Source of the DNA: an uncultured Bacteroidales bacterium
GTDB taxonomy: Bacteria; Bacteroidota; Bacteroidia; Bacteroidales; UBA932
NCBI GenBank assembly: GCA_934675095.1
Contig: CAKUPC010000003.1
Coordinates: 5,577 to 69,576, forward strand
Reading direction: 5' to 3'
Length of the DNA: 64,000 bases
Made by a program: the position numbers and the translations under genes. Below are positions 17,283 through 25,206 of this stretch, one piece after another. How positions within the stretch are numbered: the stretch's first letter is position 1; the number at the start of each line of letters is the position of its first letter. The notes under the pieces were generated by a model. It saw only the letters and a program-made list of their open reading frames with translations. It was not told where the DNA came from and did no database searches.

Positions 17283-18110
17283 ATGGACGAAAGAATAGAA
17301 AGAATCAACGGTGCTGCCGAGTACATCGGCGCGAGGCTCGGCAGGCGCAGGCCTGTCGTGGGAATCGTTCTGGGCAGCGGCCTCGGAAAGCTCGCGGACA
17401 AGATTGAGAACCCTACTGTCATTCCTTACAAGGAAATTCCCGGTTTTCCGGTTTCAACGGCGGTCGGGCACAAGGGCAACTTCATAGCCGGCGAGCTCGG
17501 AGGAAAGTTCGTGGTCGCAATGCAGGGACGCTTCCACTACTATGAGGGCTACCCTATGGAGCTCGTCACGCTCCCTATCCGCGTGATGAAAGTGCTCGGC
17601 ATCCAGTACCTTTTCGTGTCGAACGCGGCAGGAGGGGTGAACTACGGGTTCAAGGTCGGCGACCTGATGATTATCCGCGACCACATAAACCTGCTTCCCA
17701 ATCCGCTCATAGGACGGAATCTCGAAGAATTCGGGCCGAGGTTCCCCGACATGACCAGGCCATACGACCTCGGACTCATCAAAAAGGCGGAGTTCATCGC
17801 GTCCGAGCTGCACATCGACCTGAAGAAGGGAGTTTATGTCGGCGGCACGGGACCGTCCTACGAAACTCCGGCGGAGTACAAGTATTTCCGCCTCATCGGA
17901 GGCGACGCCGTGGGAATGTCCACGATTCCGGAAGTGATTGTGGCACGGCACAGCTCTATTCCGGTCTTCGGAATGTCGGTGATTACGAATGAGGCGCACG
18001 ACGACTATGCGGAGGACTATGTTAACGATGGCGACGATGTTGTACGCGCTGCAGACGCGGCTGCGGAGAGGATGAGTATTCTCTTCGAAAGACTCATCCT
18101 CTCCCTATAG
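17283..18110 (+). CDS. Purine nucleoside phosphorylase, Asn (6-oxopurine) type
   Basis: Trimeric PNP of the NP-II family that splits inosine/guanosine with phosphate. Conserved elements: VLGSGLG (phosphate loop), [33 protein letters not shown] (Glu that binds the purine N1/N7 side) and SVITNEA. The Asn in VITN matches human PNP Asn243, which favours 6-oxopurines. 275 aa from ATG 17283; an upstream TTG would add 16 atypical residues. Followed by a repeat element and a second PNP gene about two-thirds identical by eye. Confidence 0.9.
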   Translation: MDERIERINGAAEYIGARLGRRRPVVGIVLGSGLGKLADKIENPTVIPYKEIPGFPVSTAVGHKGNFIAGELGGKFVVAMQGRFHYYEGYPMELVTLPIRVMKVLGIQYLFVSNAAGGVNYGFKVGDLMIIRDHINLLPNPLIGRNLEEFGPRFPDMTRPYDLGLIKKAEFIASELHIDLKKGVYVGGTGPSYETPAEYKYFRLIGGDAVGMSTIPEVIVARHSSIPVFGMSVITNEAHDDYAEDYVNDGDDVVRAADAAAERMSILFERLILSL

Positions 18111-18118
18111 CGGGGCGC

Positions 18119-18303
18119 ATAAAAAGCGGATTGCTTCGTTGCGTGTGGATTTCAAATCCTCACCATCTAATTTGACCCCTCCCGTCCCCTCGAAGGGGAA
18201 GTGGTGCTCCGTGCGCACTATCGCACAGGCCAACGCTTCGCTGTTCTCCGCACGACGCTCATGCGTCTTGTTGCCCATCGCGCCTTGCACTCCGTCTTTT
18301 TAT
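18119..18303. repeat. Short inverted-repeat element, copy 2 (about 185 bp)
   Basis: Starts ATAAAAAGCGGATTGC and ends GCACTCCGTCTTTTTAT, an imperfect terminal inverted repeat. Shares its ends and the block TTTCAAATCCTCAC with copy 1 at 5482-5591 but has about 75 bp more inside, including hairpins CCCCTC-GAAGGGG and GACGC-TCAT-GCGTC. It lies between two tandem PNP genes. A 61-codon minus-strand frame runs through it, but its sequence is dictated by the repeat and I do not treat it as a gene. Confidence 0.72.
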
Positions 18304-18398
18304 ATTGTTTGGAATAGCTTATGGGCTGCGAGAAAAGAATCAGAACAAATTTATGACTGCACTTGCGTAGATGAAGATTAAAAAAATATTTGATTTGT

Positions 18399-19223
18399 AT
18401 GGACAAGAGATATGAGGAAATAGTCCTGGCGGCGGAGGTGCTGAAGGGACGGATTGGAGGGCTGAAGCCCGAGGTCGGGATTGTTCTCGGAAGCGGGCTG
18501 GGAAAGCTGGCGGACAGGATTGAGGAGGCGGTGACTGTGCCGTATGGGGAGGTGCCCGGAATGCCGGCGGCCACGGCCATAGGGCACAAGGGCAACTTCA
18601 TAGCCGGAAAGCTCGGAGGCAAGGCTGTAATAGCGATGCAGGGACGCTACCACTGCTACGAAGGGTACCCGATGCAGGAGGTCGTGCTCCCCGTGCGCAT
18701 CTTGAAGGTGCTCGGAATCAGCACGCTGCTGGTTTCAAACGCCGCGGGAGGAGTGAACTTCGACTATCGCATAGGAGACCTGATGATTATCCGGGACCAC
18801 ATAAACCTCCTGCCGAATCCGCTCATAGGACCGAACTTCGAGGAATTCGGCCCGAGATTTCCGGACATGACCAGGCCTTACGAGCACGGGCTCATCCGCA
18901 AGGCTGAGGTCATCGCGGCGGAAGAAGGCATCCCCGTCCGGAAAGGCGTCTATCTCGCCTGCACGGGCCCGACCTACGAGACCCCTGCGGAATACAGTTT
19001 CTTCAGGAACATCGGAGCCGACGCCGTCGGAATGTCCACCACTCCGGAAGTCATTGCGGCAAGGCACTGCGGTCTCTCCGTTTTCGGAATCTCGGTAATC
19101 ACGGACGAGGCGCACAGCAACCCTGACGACTATGTCACCGACGAAAATGCCATCATCGAGGCCGCCGACGCCGCAGCCGGTAAGATGACCACAATCTTCA
19201 CAAGGCTCATCGAGAAACTATAA
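18399..19223 (+). CDS. Purine nucleoside phosphorylase paralog, Asp (possible 6-aminopurine) type
   Basis: 274-residue paralog of the preceding PNP with the same motifs (VLGSGLG, GHKGNF, MQGRYHCYEGY, GPTYETPAEY) but with SVITDEA where the first copy has SVITNEA. In human PNP the residue is Asn243; Asp at this place is found in MTA phosphorylase and allows 6-aminopurines such as adenosine or MTA. I therefore infer a shifted specificity. ATG 18399 gives a start like paralog 1. A terminator follows at 19228-19258, closing the salvage unit. Confidence 0.88.
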   Translation: MDKRYEEIVLAAEVLKGRIGGLKPEVGIVLGSGLGKLADRIEEAVTVPYGEVPGMPAATAIGHKGNFIAGKLGGKAVIAMQGRYHCYEGYPMQEVVLPVRILKVLGISTLLVSNAAGGVNFDYRIGDLMIIRDHINLLPNPLIGPNFEEFGPRFPDMTRPYEHGLIRKAEVIAAEEGIPVRKGVYLACTGPTYETPAEYSFFRNIGADAVGMSTTPEVIAARHCGLSVFGISVITDEAHSNPDDYVTDENAIIEAADAAAGKMTTIFTRLIEKL

Positions 19224-19227
19224 TCTG

Positions 19228-19258
19228 ACAGGCTCCGCGCAGGAGCCTGTATTTTTTT
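19228..19258 (+). terminator. Intrinsic terminator after the second PNP
   Basis: Stem ACAGGCTCC / GGAGCCTGT with a GCGCA-like loop followed by a run of seven T, 5 bp after the stop codon. Closes the mtaD-PNP-PNP transcription unit. Confidence 0.85.
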
Positions 19259-19278
19259 GCACTTTTCTCATCGAAAAA

Positions 19279-19309
19279 TTTGCAGATAAAAAATTTTTGC
19301 CTACCTTTG
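19279..19309 (+). promoter_or_regulatory. tRNA operon promoter
   Basis: TTTG at 19279-19282, 19-bp spacer, TACCTTTG at 19302-19309: a textbook Bacteroidetes promoter. It lies about 60 bp before tRNA-Val and should drive both tRNAs. Confidence 0.75.
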
Positions 19310-19368
19310 CAATCCCGTTTAGGAAACGAGGGGGAAAACAAGTTCTTTGATTTGACTTATTTTTGAAA

Positions 19369-19443
19369 GGGAGCATAGCTCAGTTGGTTCAGAGCGTCTG
19401 CCTTACAAGCAGAGGGTCGGGGGTTCGACTCCCTCTGCTCCCA
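19369..19443 (+). tRNA. tRNA-Val (anticodon UAC)
   Basis: 75-nt cloverleaf. Acceptor GGGAGCA pairs with TGCTCCC; D arm GCTCAGTTGGTTCAGAGC; anticodon stem TCTGC/GCAGA around loop CTTACAA (anticodon TAC); T arm GGGGGTTCGACTCCC; discriminator A. CCA is not encoded. First gene of a two-tRNA unit. Confidence 0.95.
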
Positions 19444-19464
19444 CAAGTTCTTTTAACTATCTAT

Positions 19465-19506
19465 AGTTATTTTGAGATAAGTCTGACGCAGCAGACGCTC
19501 AAAAGA
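19465..19506 (+). repeat. Short copy of a TTTTGAG...CTCAAAA repeat in the tRNA spacer
   Basis: AGTTATTTTGAGAT (19465-19478) is joined directly to AAGTCTGACGCAGCAGAC plus GCTCAAAAGA (19479-19506). The ends TTTTGAG and CTCAAAA are inverted, and GTCTG-ACGCAG-CAGAC can form a hairpin. The same two modules recur, separated by 65 bp, in the copy at 19524-19630, so this looks like an internally deleted version. Confidence 0.7.
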
Positions 19507-19523
19507 TTTCCTTAGACTTTGGA

Positions 19524-19630
19524 AGTTATTTTGAGATGGATGCAAGGAAGACGAGTGAGGAGGAAGGGAGTCACCTTATGGTAATGACCGCTCGACGATG
19601 CGAAGTCTGACGCAGCAGACGCTCAAAAGA
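19524..19630 (+). repeat. Long copy of the TTTTGAG...CTCAAAA repeat in the tRNA spacer
   Basis: Begins with the same 14 bp AGTTATTTTGAGAT (19524-19537) and ends with the same 28 bp found at 19479-19506 (here 19603-19630), with 65 bp of unique sequence between. The left module GTTATTTTGAGATG is also found in the elements at 36436-36611 (minus strand) and, as GTATTTTGAGATGG, at 62775, which suggests one dispersed family. Ends 8 bp before tRNA-Ala. Confidence 0.65.
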
Positions 19631-19638
19631 ACGACAAA

Positions 19639-19715
19639 GGGGGTATAGCTCAGTTGGCTAGAGCATCTGCTTTGCAAGCAGAGGGTCGTCGGTTCGAATC
19701 CGTCTATCTCCACCA
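19639..19715 (+). tRNA. tRNA-Ala (anticodon UGC)
   Basis: Cloverleaf with acceptor GGGGGTA pairing (two G-U) with TATCTCC; anticodon stem TCTGC/GCAGA around loop TTTGCAA (anticodon TGC); T loop GGTTCGAATCC. Here CCA is encoded after the discriminator A (19713-19715), unlike the neighbouring tRNA-Val. Confidence 0.95.
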
Positions 19716-19724
19716 AATTCCATC

Positions 19725-19759
19725 AAAAAGGAGGTTCGATTTTTCGAGACCTCCTTTTT
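19725..19759. terminator. Bidirectional terminator between tRNA-Ala and nhaC
   Basis: AAAAAGGAGGT ... ACCTCCTTTTT with a 13-bp loop. It has a T run on both strands, so it can end both the tRNA transcript and the converging antiporter gene, whose stop codon overlaps its edge. Confidence 0.85.
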
Positions 19760-21123
19760 CATTTTGTTTTCTCCTCCCGCACCTTAGGCAGCTGAAACAC
19801 AATCGCCAGAACGACCATCACCCCGATGAGCAGAGGATAGTAGAGCCTCGGGATAATCTCCAGAGGAGAAAGACCGGAGAGACCGGCGGCCATAAGGAGC
19901 TGAGCGCCATAAGGAAGTATGCCCTGAACGAAGCAGGAAGTCGTGTCCATGAGACTTGCCGAGCGGCGCGGGGAGATGCCGAAACGGGTTGATATGTCCT
20001 TTGCAATGCCGCCTACAGTGATTATGGCAATAGTGTTGTTCGCTGTGCAGACATTTGTAAGCGCGGTCAGCAGCGAAATTATCGCCTCTCCTCCCCTGCG
20101 GTTGCCGATTCTTCTTGTCATCACGCGGATGAGCCAGTCGAATCCGCCGGTGGACTTCACCATGTTCATAATCCCGCCTGCAAGCAGCGTCACGAGAATC
20201 AGTTCACACATGGACTGGAGTCCTGAGCCTGCTGCCTCGAACAGCGCAAGTGCTGAAGTTCCGCTGCACAGGCCTATGACATCCGTAAGAATAATCCCGA
20301 GTACGAGCACCTTGAGAACGTTCATTCCGCACAATGCACTTACAATCACGACCATATATGGAATCGCCAGATACCACGGCGCGTCCGGAACATCAGACAC
20401 ATAATCTGTGGAGAAACCGCTGAAAATGTAAATTCCGAGCGTGGCAAGCGCGGCCGGAAGAACAATGACGAGATTAGTTCTGAACTTGTCCCCCATCCGG
20501 CATCCTTGGCTTTGCGTCGAGGCTATCGTGGTGTCCGAAATGAACGAGAGGTTGTCGCCGAAGAACGCGCCGCCCACGACAATCGACACCATAAATGCAA
20601 GCTCCGCTCCCATCTCCACCGAAAGTCCGATTGCGACAGGCGCGAGCGCGACTATCGTGCCGACCGATGTTCCTATGGACATGGATATGAAGCAGGCCGC
20701 GAGGAATATGCCGGCCGGGAGATAGGCAGACGGGATGAGCCGCATCGTCAGCGCGACGGTGGCGTCAACGGCCCCGACCGCCTTCGCCGAGGATGCGAAT
20801 ATCCCTGCGAGGACGAATATCCATATCATATACATTATGTTGGAATCCGCCGCGCCCGCAGAAAAAAGGTTCACCCTCTTGGCAAAAGGCCGTTCCCTGC
20901 TGATGAGTATGGAATAGACAGCCGCGACGACGAAGGACACGCCTATCGGGATGCGGTAGAAGTCTCCCGCCAGCAGTGAGGACACCAGATAGACCGCCAA
21001 CAGCACCATCACCGGCGACAGCGCGATAATCCCCCTCGCGTTCGTAACCGCCCATTCTTTTCTCTCCTGACGCTCCGGCTCTTCTCCGCGCCTATGATTA
21101 CAGGTACATTCGCTCATATCCAT
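19759..21123 (-). CDS. nhaC: NhaC-family Na+/H+ antiporter
   Basis: 454-residue polytopic membrane protein with about 11-12 hydrophobic segments. Family features include the polar motifs SIGTSVGTIVALAPVA and GGAFFGDNLSFISDTT, which match the NhaC/ArsB-type core (GDxxSPxSDTT), and TNVCTANNTIAII. It exchanges Na+ (or a dicarboxylate such as malate/lactate in some members) for H+ at the inner membrane. ATG 21123 is chosen because an upstream in-frame start adds 32 residues without homology. A TACTTTTG -7 box lies at plus 21131-21138. The cytoplasmic N-terminus (CTCNHRRGEEPERQERKE) is short and charged. Confidence 0.85.
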   Translation of the reverse strand: MDMSECTCNHRRGEEPERQERKEWAVTNARGIIALSPVMVLLAVYLVSSLLAGDFYRIPIGVSFVVAAVYSILISRERPFAKRVNLFSAGAADSNIMYMIWIFVLAGIFASSAKAVGAVDATVALTMRLIPSAYLPAGIFLAACFISMSIGTSVGTIVALAPVAIGLSVEMGAELAFMVSIVVGGAFFGDNLSFISDTTIASTQSQGCRMGDKFRTNLVIVLPAALATLGIYIFSGFSTDYVSDVPDAPWYLAIPYMVVIVSALCGMNVLKVLVLGIILTDVIGLCSGTSALALFEAAGSGLQSMCELILVTLLAGGIMNMVKSTGGFDWLIRVMTRRIGNRRGGEAIISLLTALTNVCTANNTIAIITVGGIAKDISTRFGISPRRSASLMDTTSCFVQGILPYGAQLLMAAGLSGLSPLEIIPRLYYPLLIGVMVVLAIVFQLPKVREEKTK

Positions 21124-21231
21124 AATGAGGCAAAAGTAACCTTTTTTATCCGTTACAGCAATTATTTTGAACAAATTGGCATAAAGTAGACTTGGATGAA
21201 CTGCAGTCAATTTCGGCAAGCAACAACTGAA

Positions 21232-21271
21232 AAAACCGGTCTGAAGGCGTTTTGTCCCTCAGGCCGGTTTT
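21232..21271 (-). terminator. Terminator of the fimbrillin/beta-helix gene
   Basis: AAAACCGGTCTGA pairs with TCAGGCCGGTTTT around a 14-nt loop; T runs on both strands. It follows the stop of the minus-strand lipoprotein gene. Between them (21275-21298) lies a perfect 12-bp tandem duplication, TTCAGTATTTAA twice. Confidence 0.8.
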
Positions 21272-21310
21272 GGATTCAGTATTTAATTCAGTATTTAATT
21301 CCCTGTTCTA

Positions 21311-23653
21311 TCAATAGTTGTAGGTCACACCATCGATAATGCATATTGCATTGTGATTGTCTGCGTCTGAGTCCATGATGGAAGAAGTGATGGCTGTACC
21401 GTCTTCGTATTTGCAGTTGATGAACTCGACGGTGAATGCCGCTGCACCGCTCGGAGAGACGAGGAAATCTGCGGAGAAGGTACAGTCCTTGACAACAGTT
21501 TTGCTGTACGGAACAAGATAGGCATAGCCGCTTGTGCTCTTGCCGAATTTGCAGTTCGTGAAAGACACGAGTTCAAGGGTGTTGGTGTAGGAAGTCCAGC
21601 CCTTGAGTTCGCTGTCCGTAACGGTGATTTTTCCGGTGCCGGCATCACAGTTGAACGGATAGGTGTTGTCGAACAGACAGTTGTCAATCTTCACATCGTC
21701 ACCGGTATCCCAAATCATGACGCCTCGGAATCCTGACTTTCTGAAATCACAGTCGCTGACGGTTGCTATAGAACCGGCCTTGTTGCTAACGGACAGGTCA
21801 CTGCCGTAGGTATATTGGCGACCGTTCTGGAATGTGCAGCCCGTAACAGATGAATTGCCTCCGTTCATGGCAAGGCTTGAGCCATTTGTATTAGCGCCGT
21901 TTCCTTTGACAATCACATTGGAAATTGCGACATCCTTGGCAGATACCGTTGTCGTGGCAGCGCAGTCAATGACCTCATTTCCTGTCTGTCCGCCGATTGT
22001 CATGCCCTCCGAGAGCTCCGGAAGCTTATATGTTCCCCCCCCCACAAGAGTAATTTCCGCTGTTTCCCCGGCAGGGATACCGGAAATTACGCTGTCAAGT
22101 TCGTCCTGTCCGGAAACGCCGATTGTAACAGGAGCGTCATCCTTCGCCACATAGTAGGAACCGTTCACATTGACAGACTTGTAGCCCGGAGCAAGGAAAC
22201 TGCCGCCAAGAACATCGTCACCTGTTTTAGGATCGTAATTCTCAAATTGGCCTCCATAAACTTTGATTGAGCCAGGATGACCATTCTGCAAGTTGAGGAC
22301 ATAATACCTGCCATTCCAAGCAAGCTCCGTACGATAATAACCGCCATTGATTACGATGTCGCCACCTGTACTATAAATGCAGGTATTTGCTTTACCATTC
22401 GCATCGGCACCCACGTTATAATGACCACCATTAAGTCTCACCTTGCCACCGGCAAGTGCCCACACAGCGACATTGTCTCCGCCATGACCGCCGTCAACGT
22501 TTCCGTCACCATTGATTTCAAGGCTGCCAGCGACCTTAATGGCTGCATCTGTAGATTTGTTGATGATATCAAATCCGTTAAGGTCAATCGCCGCATCTTT
22601 CCCGGCAGCAAGAATAAGCCCACTTTCGAGTTCAATGTTAGCAGTAAGTTTTGCTGAGCCGCCGTTGGCGAAGAGTGCCTTGAGGGCTGCGGTGGTGCTG
22701 ATGTTCCGGAGGTCGATGTTGTTGTCATCCTCGAACGCAGGCTTGATTTCGACGTTGAAGACTACCTGGTCGGTGAAGAGGTTGCCGACGATGTTGGTGC
22801 GCCAGTTGGCCTGAACAGGAGCGCTCGGAACATTGACGTCCTCGCCCACCTGATTGCCCTGCTCATCATAGAACTTCGCGGTGAGATTGGTGACGTGCTT
22901 TGTCGCGATTTCGCCGGCTGGAATGAAGTAGTTCATTGCAAGGTACTTGTAGTCCTCGCCCTCTACCGTGATTGTCGCAGGGTCTGTCGGGAAGGATGCA
23001 AGCGTAAATCTTGTTTTAGTGTCAGTTCCGGCATTCACGCCCTTGCCTTCAAACGGGAGGAAGCTCGTTGCGACATCGGTGGCCTCGACCACGCTCTTCG
23101 CCGGAACAATGCCGGCAGCAACTGCCTCATTATAGTCCGCCGTTCCGAAGTTCACCTGCGCGAACGGACGGTGAAGCTCGACCGGCTCGCTCATCGCGCC
23201 CGTGACCTTGACGGTCTTGACTGCGAAGAACGCGTCGCGGGACTCGTCGTTGGCGGTGCCTGCGTAGCTGATTTTGATTTCCTTAGCGTCCTTGTCGAAG
23301 GTGTAAGGAGCACCGGTTGCCTGCGCCCAGAAGATGAAGTGATAGGTCTTGCCCTTCACGAGGCTGAAGTTCACCGTCGTCTTGAGGTCGGTGAATGTCG
23401 CCGTCTGGTCCAAGTTGAGATGGTTGCCGGCTGCGTTGTTGTAATCCTCATAAACGGCAACCGTAAGGTTCTTCGCCGTTGTTCCGTCGCCGATGGCCTT
23501 CGTGGCCGGTGTGCCCGGAAGTCCCGCCGTGAATGCCACGGTCACTTCCTGTCCGTCAGGCGTGCCATCGACGGCAACCTGCTCCTTGTTGCAGCCCAGC
23601 GCCAGCAATGAGATGGCAACGGCCGCGATGCTTTTTAATACTGTCTTTTCCAT
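21311..23653 (-). CDS. Large surface lipoprotein: DUF6562 fimbrillin-like domain plus parallel beta-helix
   Basis: 780-residue lipoprotein (signal peptide then lipobox LLALGC; Cys about residue 21), probably surface-exposed. The N-terminal third has the DUF6562/fimbrillin-like fold (EVTVAFTAGLPG, YHFIFWAQATG, VELHRPFAQVNFG). From about residue 330 the sequence becomes repetitive right-handed beta-helix rungs (LEINGDGNVDGGHGG, IVINGGYYRT, VTGCTFQNGR, VKIDNCLFDN). ATG 23653 starts the signal peptide. A run of nine G (plus-strand C9 at 22035-22043) encodes Gly-Gly-Gly at about residue 540 and could slip. Likely adhesion or glycan contact; no catalytic motif is apparent. Confidence 0.75.
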   Translation of the reverse strand: MEKTVLKSIAAVAISLLALGCNKEQVAVDGTPDGQEVTVAFTAGLPGTPATKAIGDGTTAKNLTVAVYEDYNNAAGNHLNLDQTATFTDLKTTVNFSLVKGKTYHFIFWAQATGAPYTFDKDAKEIKISYAGTANDESRDAFFAVKTVKVTGAMSEPVELHRPFAQVNFGTADYNEAVAAGIVPAKSVVEATDVATSFLPFEGKGVNAGTDTKTRFTLASFPTDPATITVEGEDYKYLAMNYFIPAGEIATKHVTNLTAKFYDEQGNQVGEDVNVPSAPVQANWRTNIVGNLFTDQVVFNVEIKPAFEDDNNIDLRNISTTAALKALFANGGSAKLTANIELESGLILAAGKDAAIDLNGFDIINKSTDAAIKVAGSLEINGDGNVDGGHGGDNVAVWALAGGKVRLNGGHYNVGADANGKANTCIYSTGGDIVINGGYYRTELAWNGRYYVLNLQNGHPGSIKVYGGQFENYDPKTGDDVLGGSFLAPGYKSVNVNGSYYVAKDDAPVTIGVSGQDELDSVISGIPAGETAEITLVGGGTYKLPELSEGMTIGGQTGNEVIDCAATTTVSAKDVAISNVIVKGNGANTNGSSLAMNGGNSSVTGCTFQNGRQYTYGSDLSVSNKAGSIATVSDCDFRKSGFRGVMIWDTGDDVKIDNCLFDNTYPFNCDAGTGKITVTDSELKGWTSYTNTLELVSFTNCKFGKSTSGYAYLVPYSKTVVKDCTFSADFLVSPSGAAAFTVEFINCKYEDGTAITSSIMDSDADNHNAICIIDGVTYNY

Positions 23654-23724
23654 ACTTGTGTTAATGTTAATGTTGTTTATTGTCATGCAATCAATACCGC
23701 ACATGGCAGCAGGCCGGGAAATAC

Positions 23725-23767
23725 AAACTCCTTCCGGCTGTGTCGTGGGCAGCATCCGGAAGGAGTT
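23725..23767 (-). promoter_or_regulatory. Leader hairpin upstream of the fimbrillin gene
   Basis: AACTCCTTCCGG and CCGGAAGGAGTT (plus 23726-23737 and 23755-23766) form a strong stem with a 17-nt loop containing a nested CTG/CAG pair, about 75 bp before the ATG and downstream of the likely promoter. It would lie in the 5' UTR and could stabilise or attenuate the transcript. Confidence 0.5.
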
Positions 23768-23824
23768 CGTCGAAAGAGATGCATACTAGCATACAACAAC
23801 TTGCTCCCGTTCGGAAAACGGGGG

Positions 23825-23888
23825 CAAATATATCCGGTTCAAAATTAAATCACAAGGTATTTCTTGCAAAATCGCAAGGTATTTCTTG
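23825..23888 (-). promoter_or_regulatory. Promoter with two operator-like repeats for the fimbrillin gene
   Basis: On the minus strand a TATATTTG -7 box (plus 23825-23832) is preceded by two copies of CAAGAAATACCTTG (plus 23853-23866 and 23875-23888), 22 bp apart centre to centre. Each copy is itself an inverted repeat CAAG-N6-CTTG. The proximal copy overlaps the -33 position. This looks like a tandem binding site for a regulator. The rest of the 324-bp gap (23889-23977) shows nothing I can name. Confidence 0.6.
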
Positions 23889-23977
23889 ATTTTTTGCGAA
23901 ATTGAAACAGGATTTAGCCGGATGAAACACCATCGAGCCGGGGGAATAGGGAGCAAGCACCCACTCCGTGCCTGCTG

Positions 23978-25054
23978 TCAGCGGAGCGCGGAGACGATTT
24001 CGCACATCTGCGGGAACTGTGCCTCCATGGACTGAAGGAGCCTGTACTGGGCGCGGGCACGGACGAGATTGTGCTCCGGGTACTTCGTCTTGTAGTAGGT
24101 GTCGCCGTCGAGGTAGTCCATCAGGAAGCGGAGAACCTGCTCGAAGGTGATGTAGCGGCCGGAGAAGGCGAGGTAGTCGAGTTCGGCCGGACAGAGCGAG
24201 GAGCCCATCTCGGAAAGGTAGCCGCGGATGTAGGCGGTGAACATTTCGAGGGACATCGAGACGGTCGAAAGATTCTGAGCGTCTTCAGCGCCGGTGTTGG
24301 TGTAGCAGCGGAGGGCGTCGCCGACGTCGTTGAGAACGGAAGCCGACATAACAGTGTCAAGGTCAATGGCACAGAGAACTTCCTTTGTCTTTGCATCGAA
24401 GAGGATATTGCTGATTTTCGTGTCGTTATGTGTCACGCGGCACGGGATTGTGCCGTTCTCGACAAGCGTCGCGAAATCAAGCATCTCCTTGCGACGGCTC
24501 TCAATCCATTCTATTTCCTCAAGGCAGGAGTCCAGACGTCCGGCAGCGTTGCGGGCAACGGATTCGTCCCACTGCTGAAAACGCCAGCGCATATTGTGAA
24601 ATCCCTTGATGGTCTCAACGAGCGGTTCATGGAAGTCCGCGAGCAGTGCCTGAAAGCGTCCGATTCCGACTCCGCCCTGATATGCAAGTCCGGGGGTGTC
24701 CGCCTGTGTGTATGACAGGGTGTCGCCGATGAACACGCAGACAGCCCAGAATTCACCGTCCGCGTCCTCGTAGTAGAGCTTTCCGTCCTTTGCCCGGACG
24801 ACGGTCAGCGTCTCGCGCATCGGGTCAGTGACCTTTTTCTTTATATGGTTCGTGACCTTCCAGATGTTCTCCATCATTCCCGGAACATCCGGAAACACTG
24901 ATTTATTTTTCCTCTGAAGAATGTAGTCGGGAGCGTCACCCTCCGTCTTTACGACGAGTGTGTCATTGATGAATCCCTCTCCGAGAGGCTTGATTTCACG
25001 AACTTCGCCTTTCAAGTCAAATTTCGACGCGATGTCGAGATATTTTTTCGTCAT
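23978..25054 (-). CDS. Aminoglycoside-phosphotransferase-fold kinase, NahK-like
   Basis: 358-residue protein-kinase-fold small-molecule kinase. The catalytic loop is VTHNDTKISNILF (HxDxxxxN-like with His-Asn-Asp) and the metal-binding DFG equivalent is IDLDTVM. This arrangement matches N-acetylhexosamine 1-kinase (NahK) and related Bacteroidota proteins, which phosphorylate GlcNAc/GalNAc at O1 in host-glycan salvage. Soluble, no signal peptide. It stands alone between the TonB receptor (terminator between) and the fimbrillin gene, so context does not confirm the substrate. Homoserine- or choline-kinase-like activity is an alternative. Confidence 0.7.
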   Translation of the reverse strand: MTKKYLDIASKFDLKGEVREIKPLGEGFINDTLVVKTEGDAPDYILQRKNKSVFPDVPGMMENIWKVTNHIKKKVTDPMRETLTVVRAKDGKLYYEDADGEFWAVCVFIGDTLSYTQADTPGLAYQGGVGIGRFQALLADFHEPLVETIKGFHNMRWRFQQWDESVARNAAGRLDSCLEEIEWIESRRKEMLDFATLVENGTIPCRVTHNDTKISNILFDAKTKEVLCAIDLDTVMSASVLNDVGDALRCYTNTGAEDAQNLSTVSMSLEMFTAYIRGYLSEMGSSLCPAELDYLAFSGRYITFEQVLRFLMDYLDGDTYYKTKYPEHNLVRARAQYRLLQSMEAQFPQMCEIVSALR

Positions 25055-25079
25055 AATTATGTGAATTTATATATTTATC

Positions 25080-25117
25080 AAAAAAGCAGTCCCGCCTTCC
25101 GGAAAAGACGGAACTGC
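25080..25117 (-). terminator. Terminator after the TonB receptor
   Basis: Minus-strand stem GCAGTTCCGTCTT / AAGGCGGGACTGC (a few mismatches) followed by a T6 run. Lies between the receptor's stop (25207) and the kinase start (25054), separating the two transcription units. Confidence 0.75.
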
Positions 25118-25206
25118 AAATTTAATAAAATTTCTAACTGCCATTTCGAGCGAAGCGAGAAATCTTTTGAAAAATGACAGGGCGGGGCTAAAGGCAAGGT
25201 GTTCCG

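Noticed and set aside
18105..18290. 61-residue minus-strand ORF inside the repeat element
   Set aside because: Its residues follow from the repeat sequence; copy 1 does not keep the frame, so coding is unlikely.
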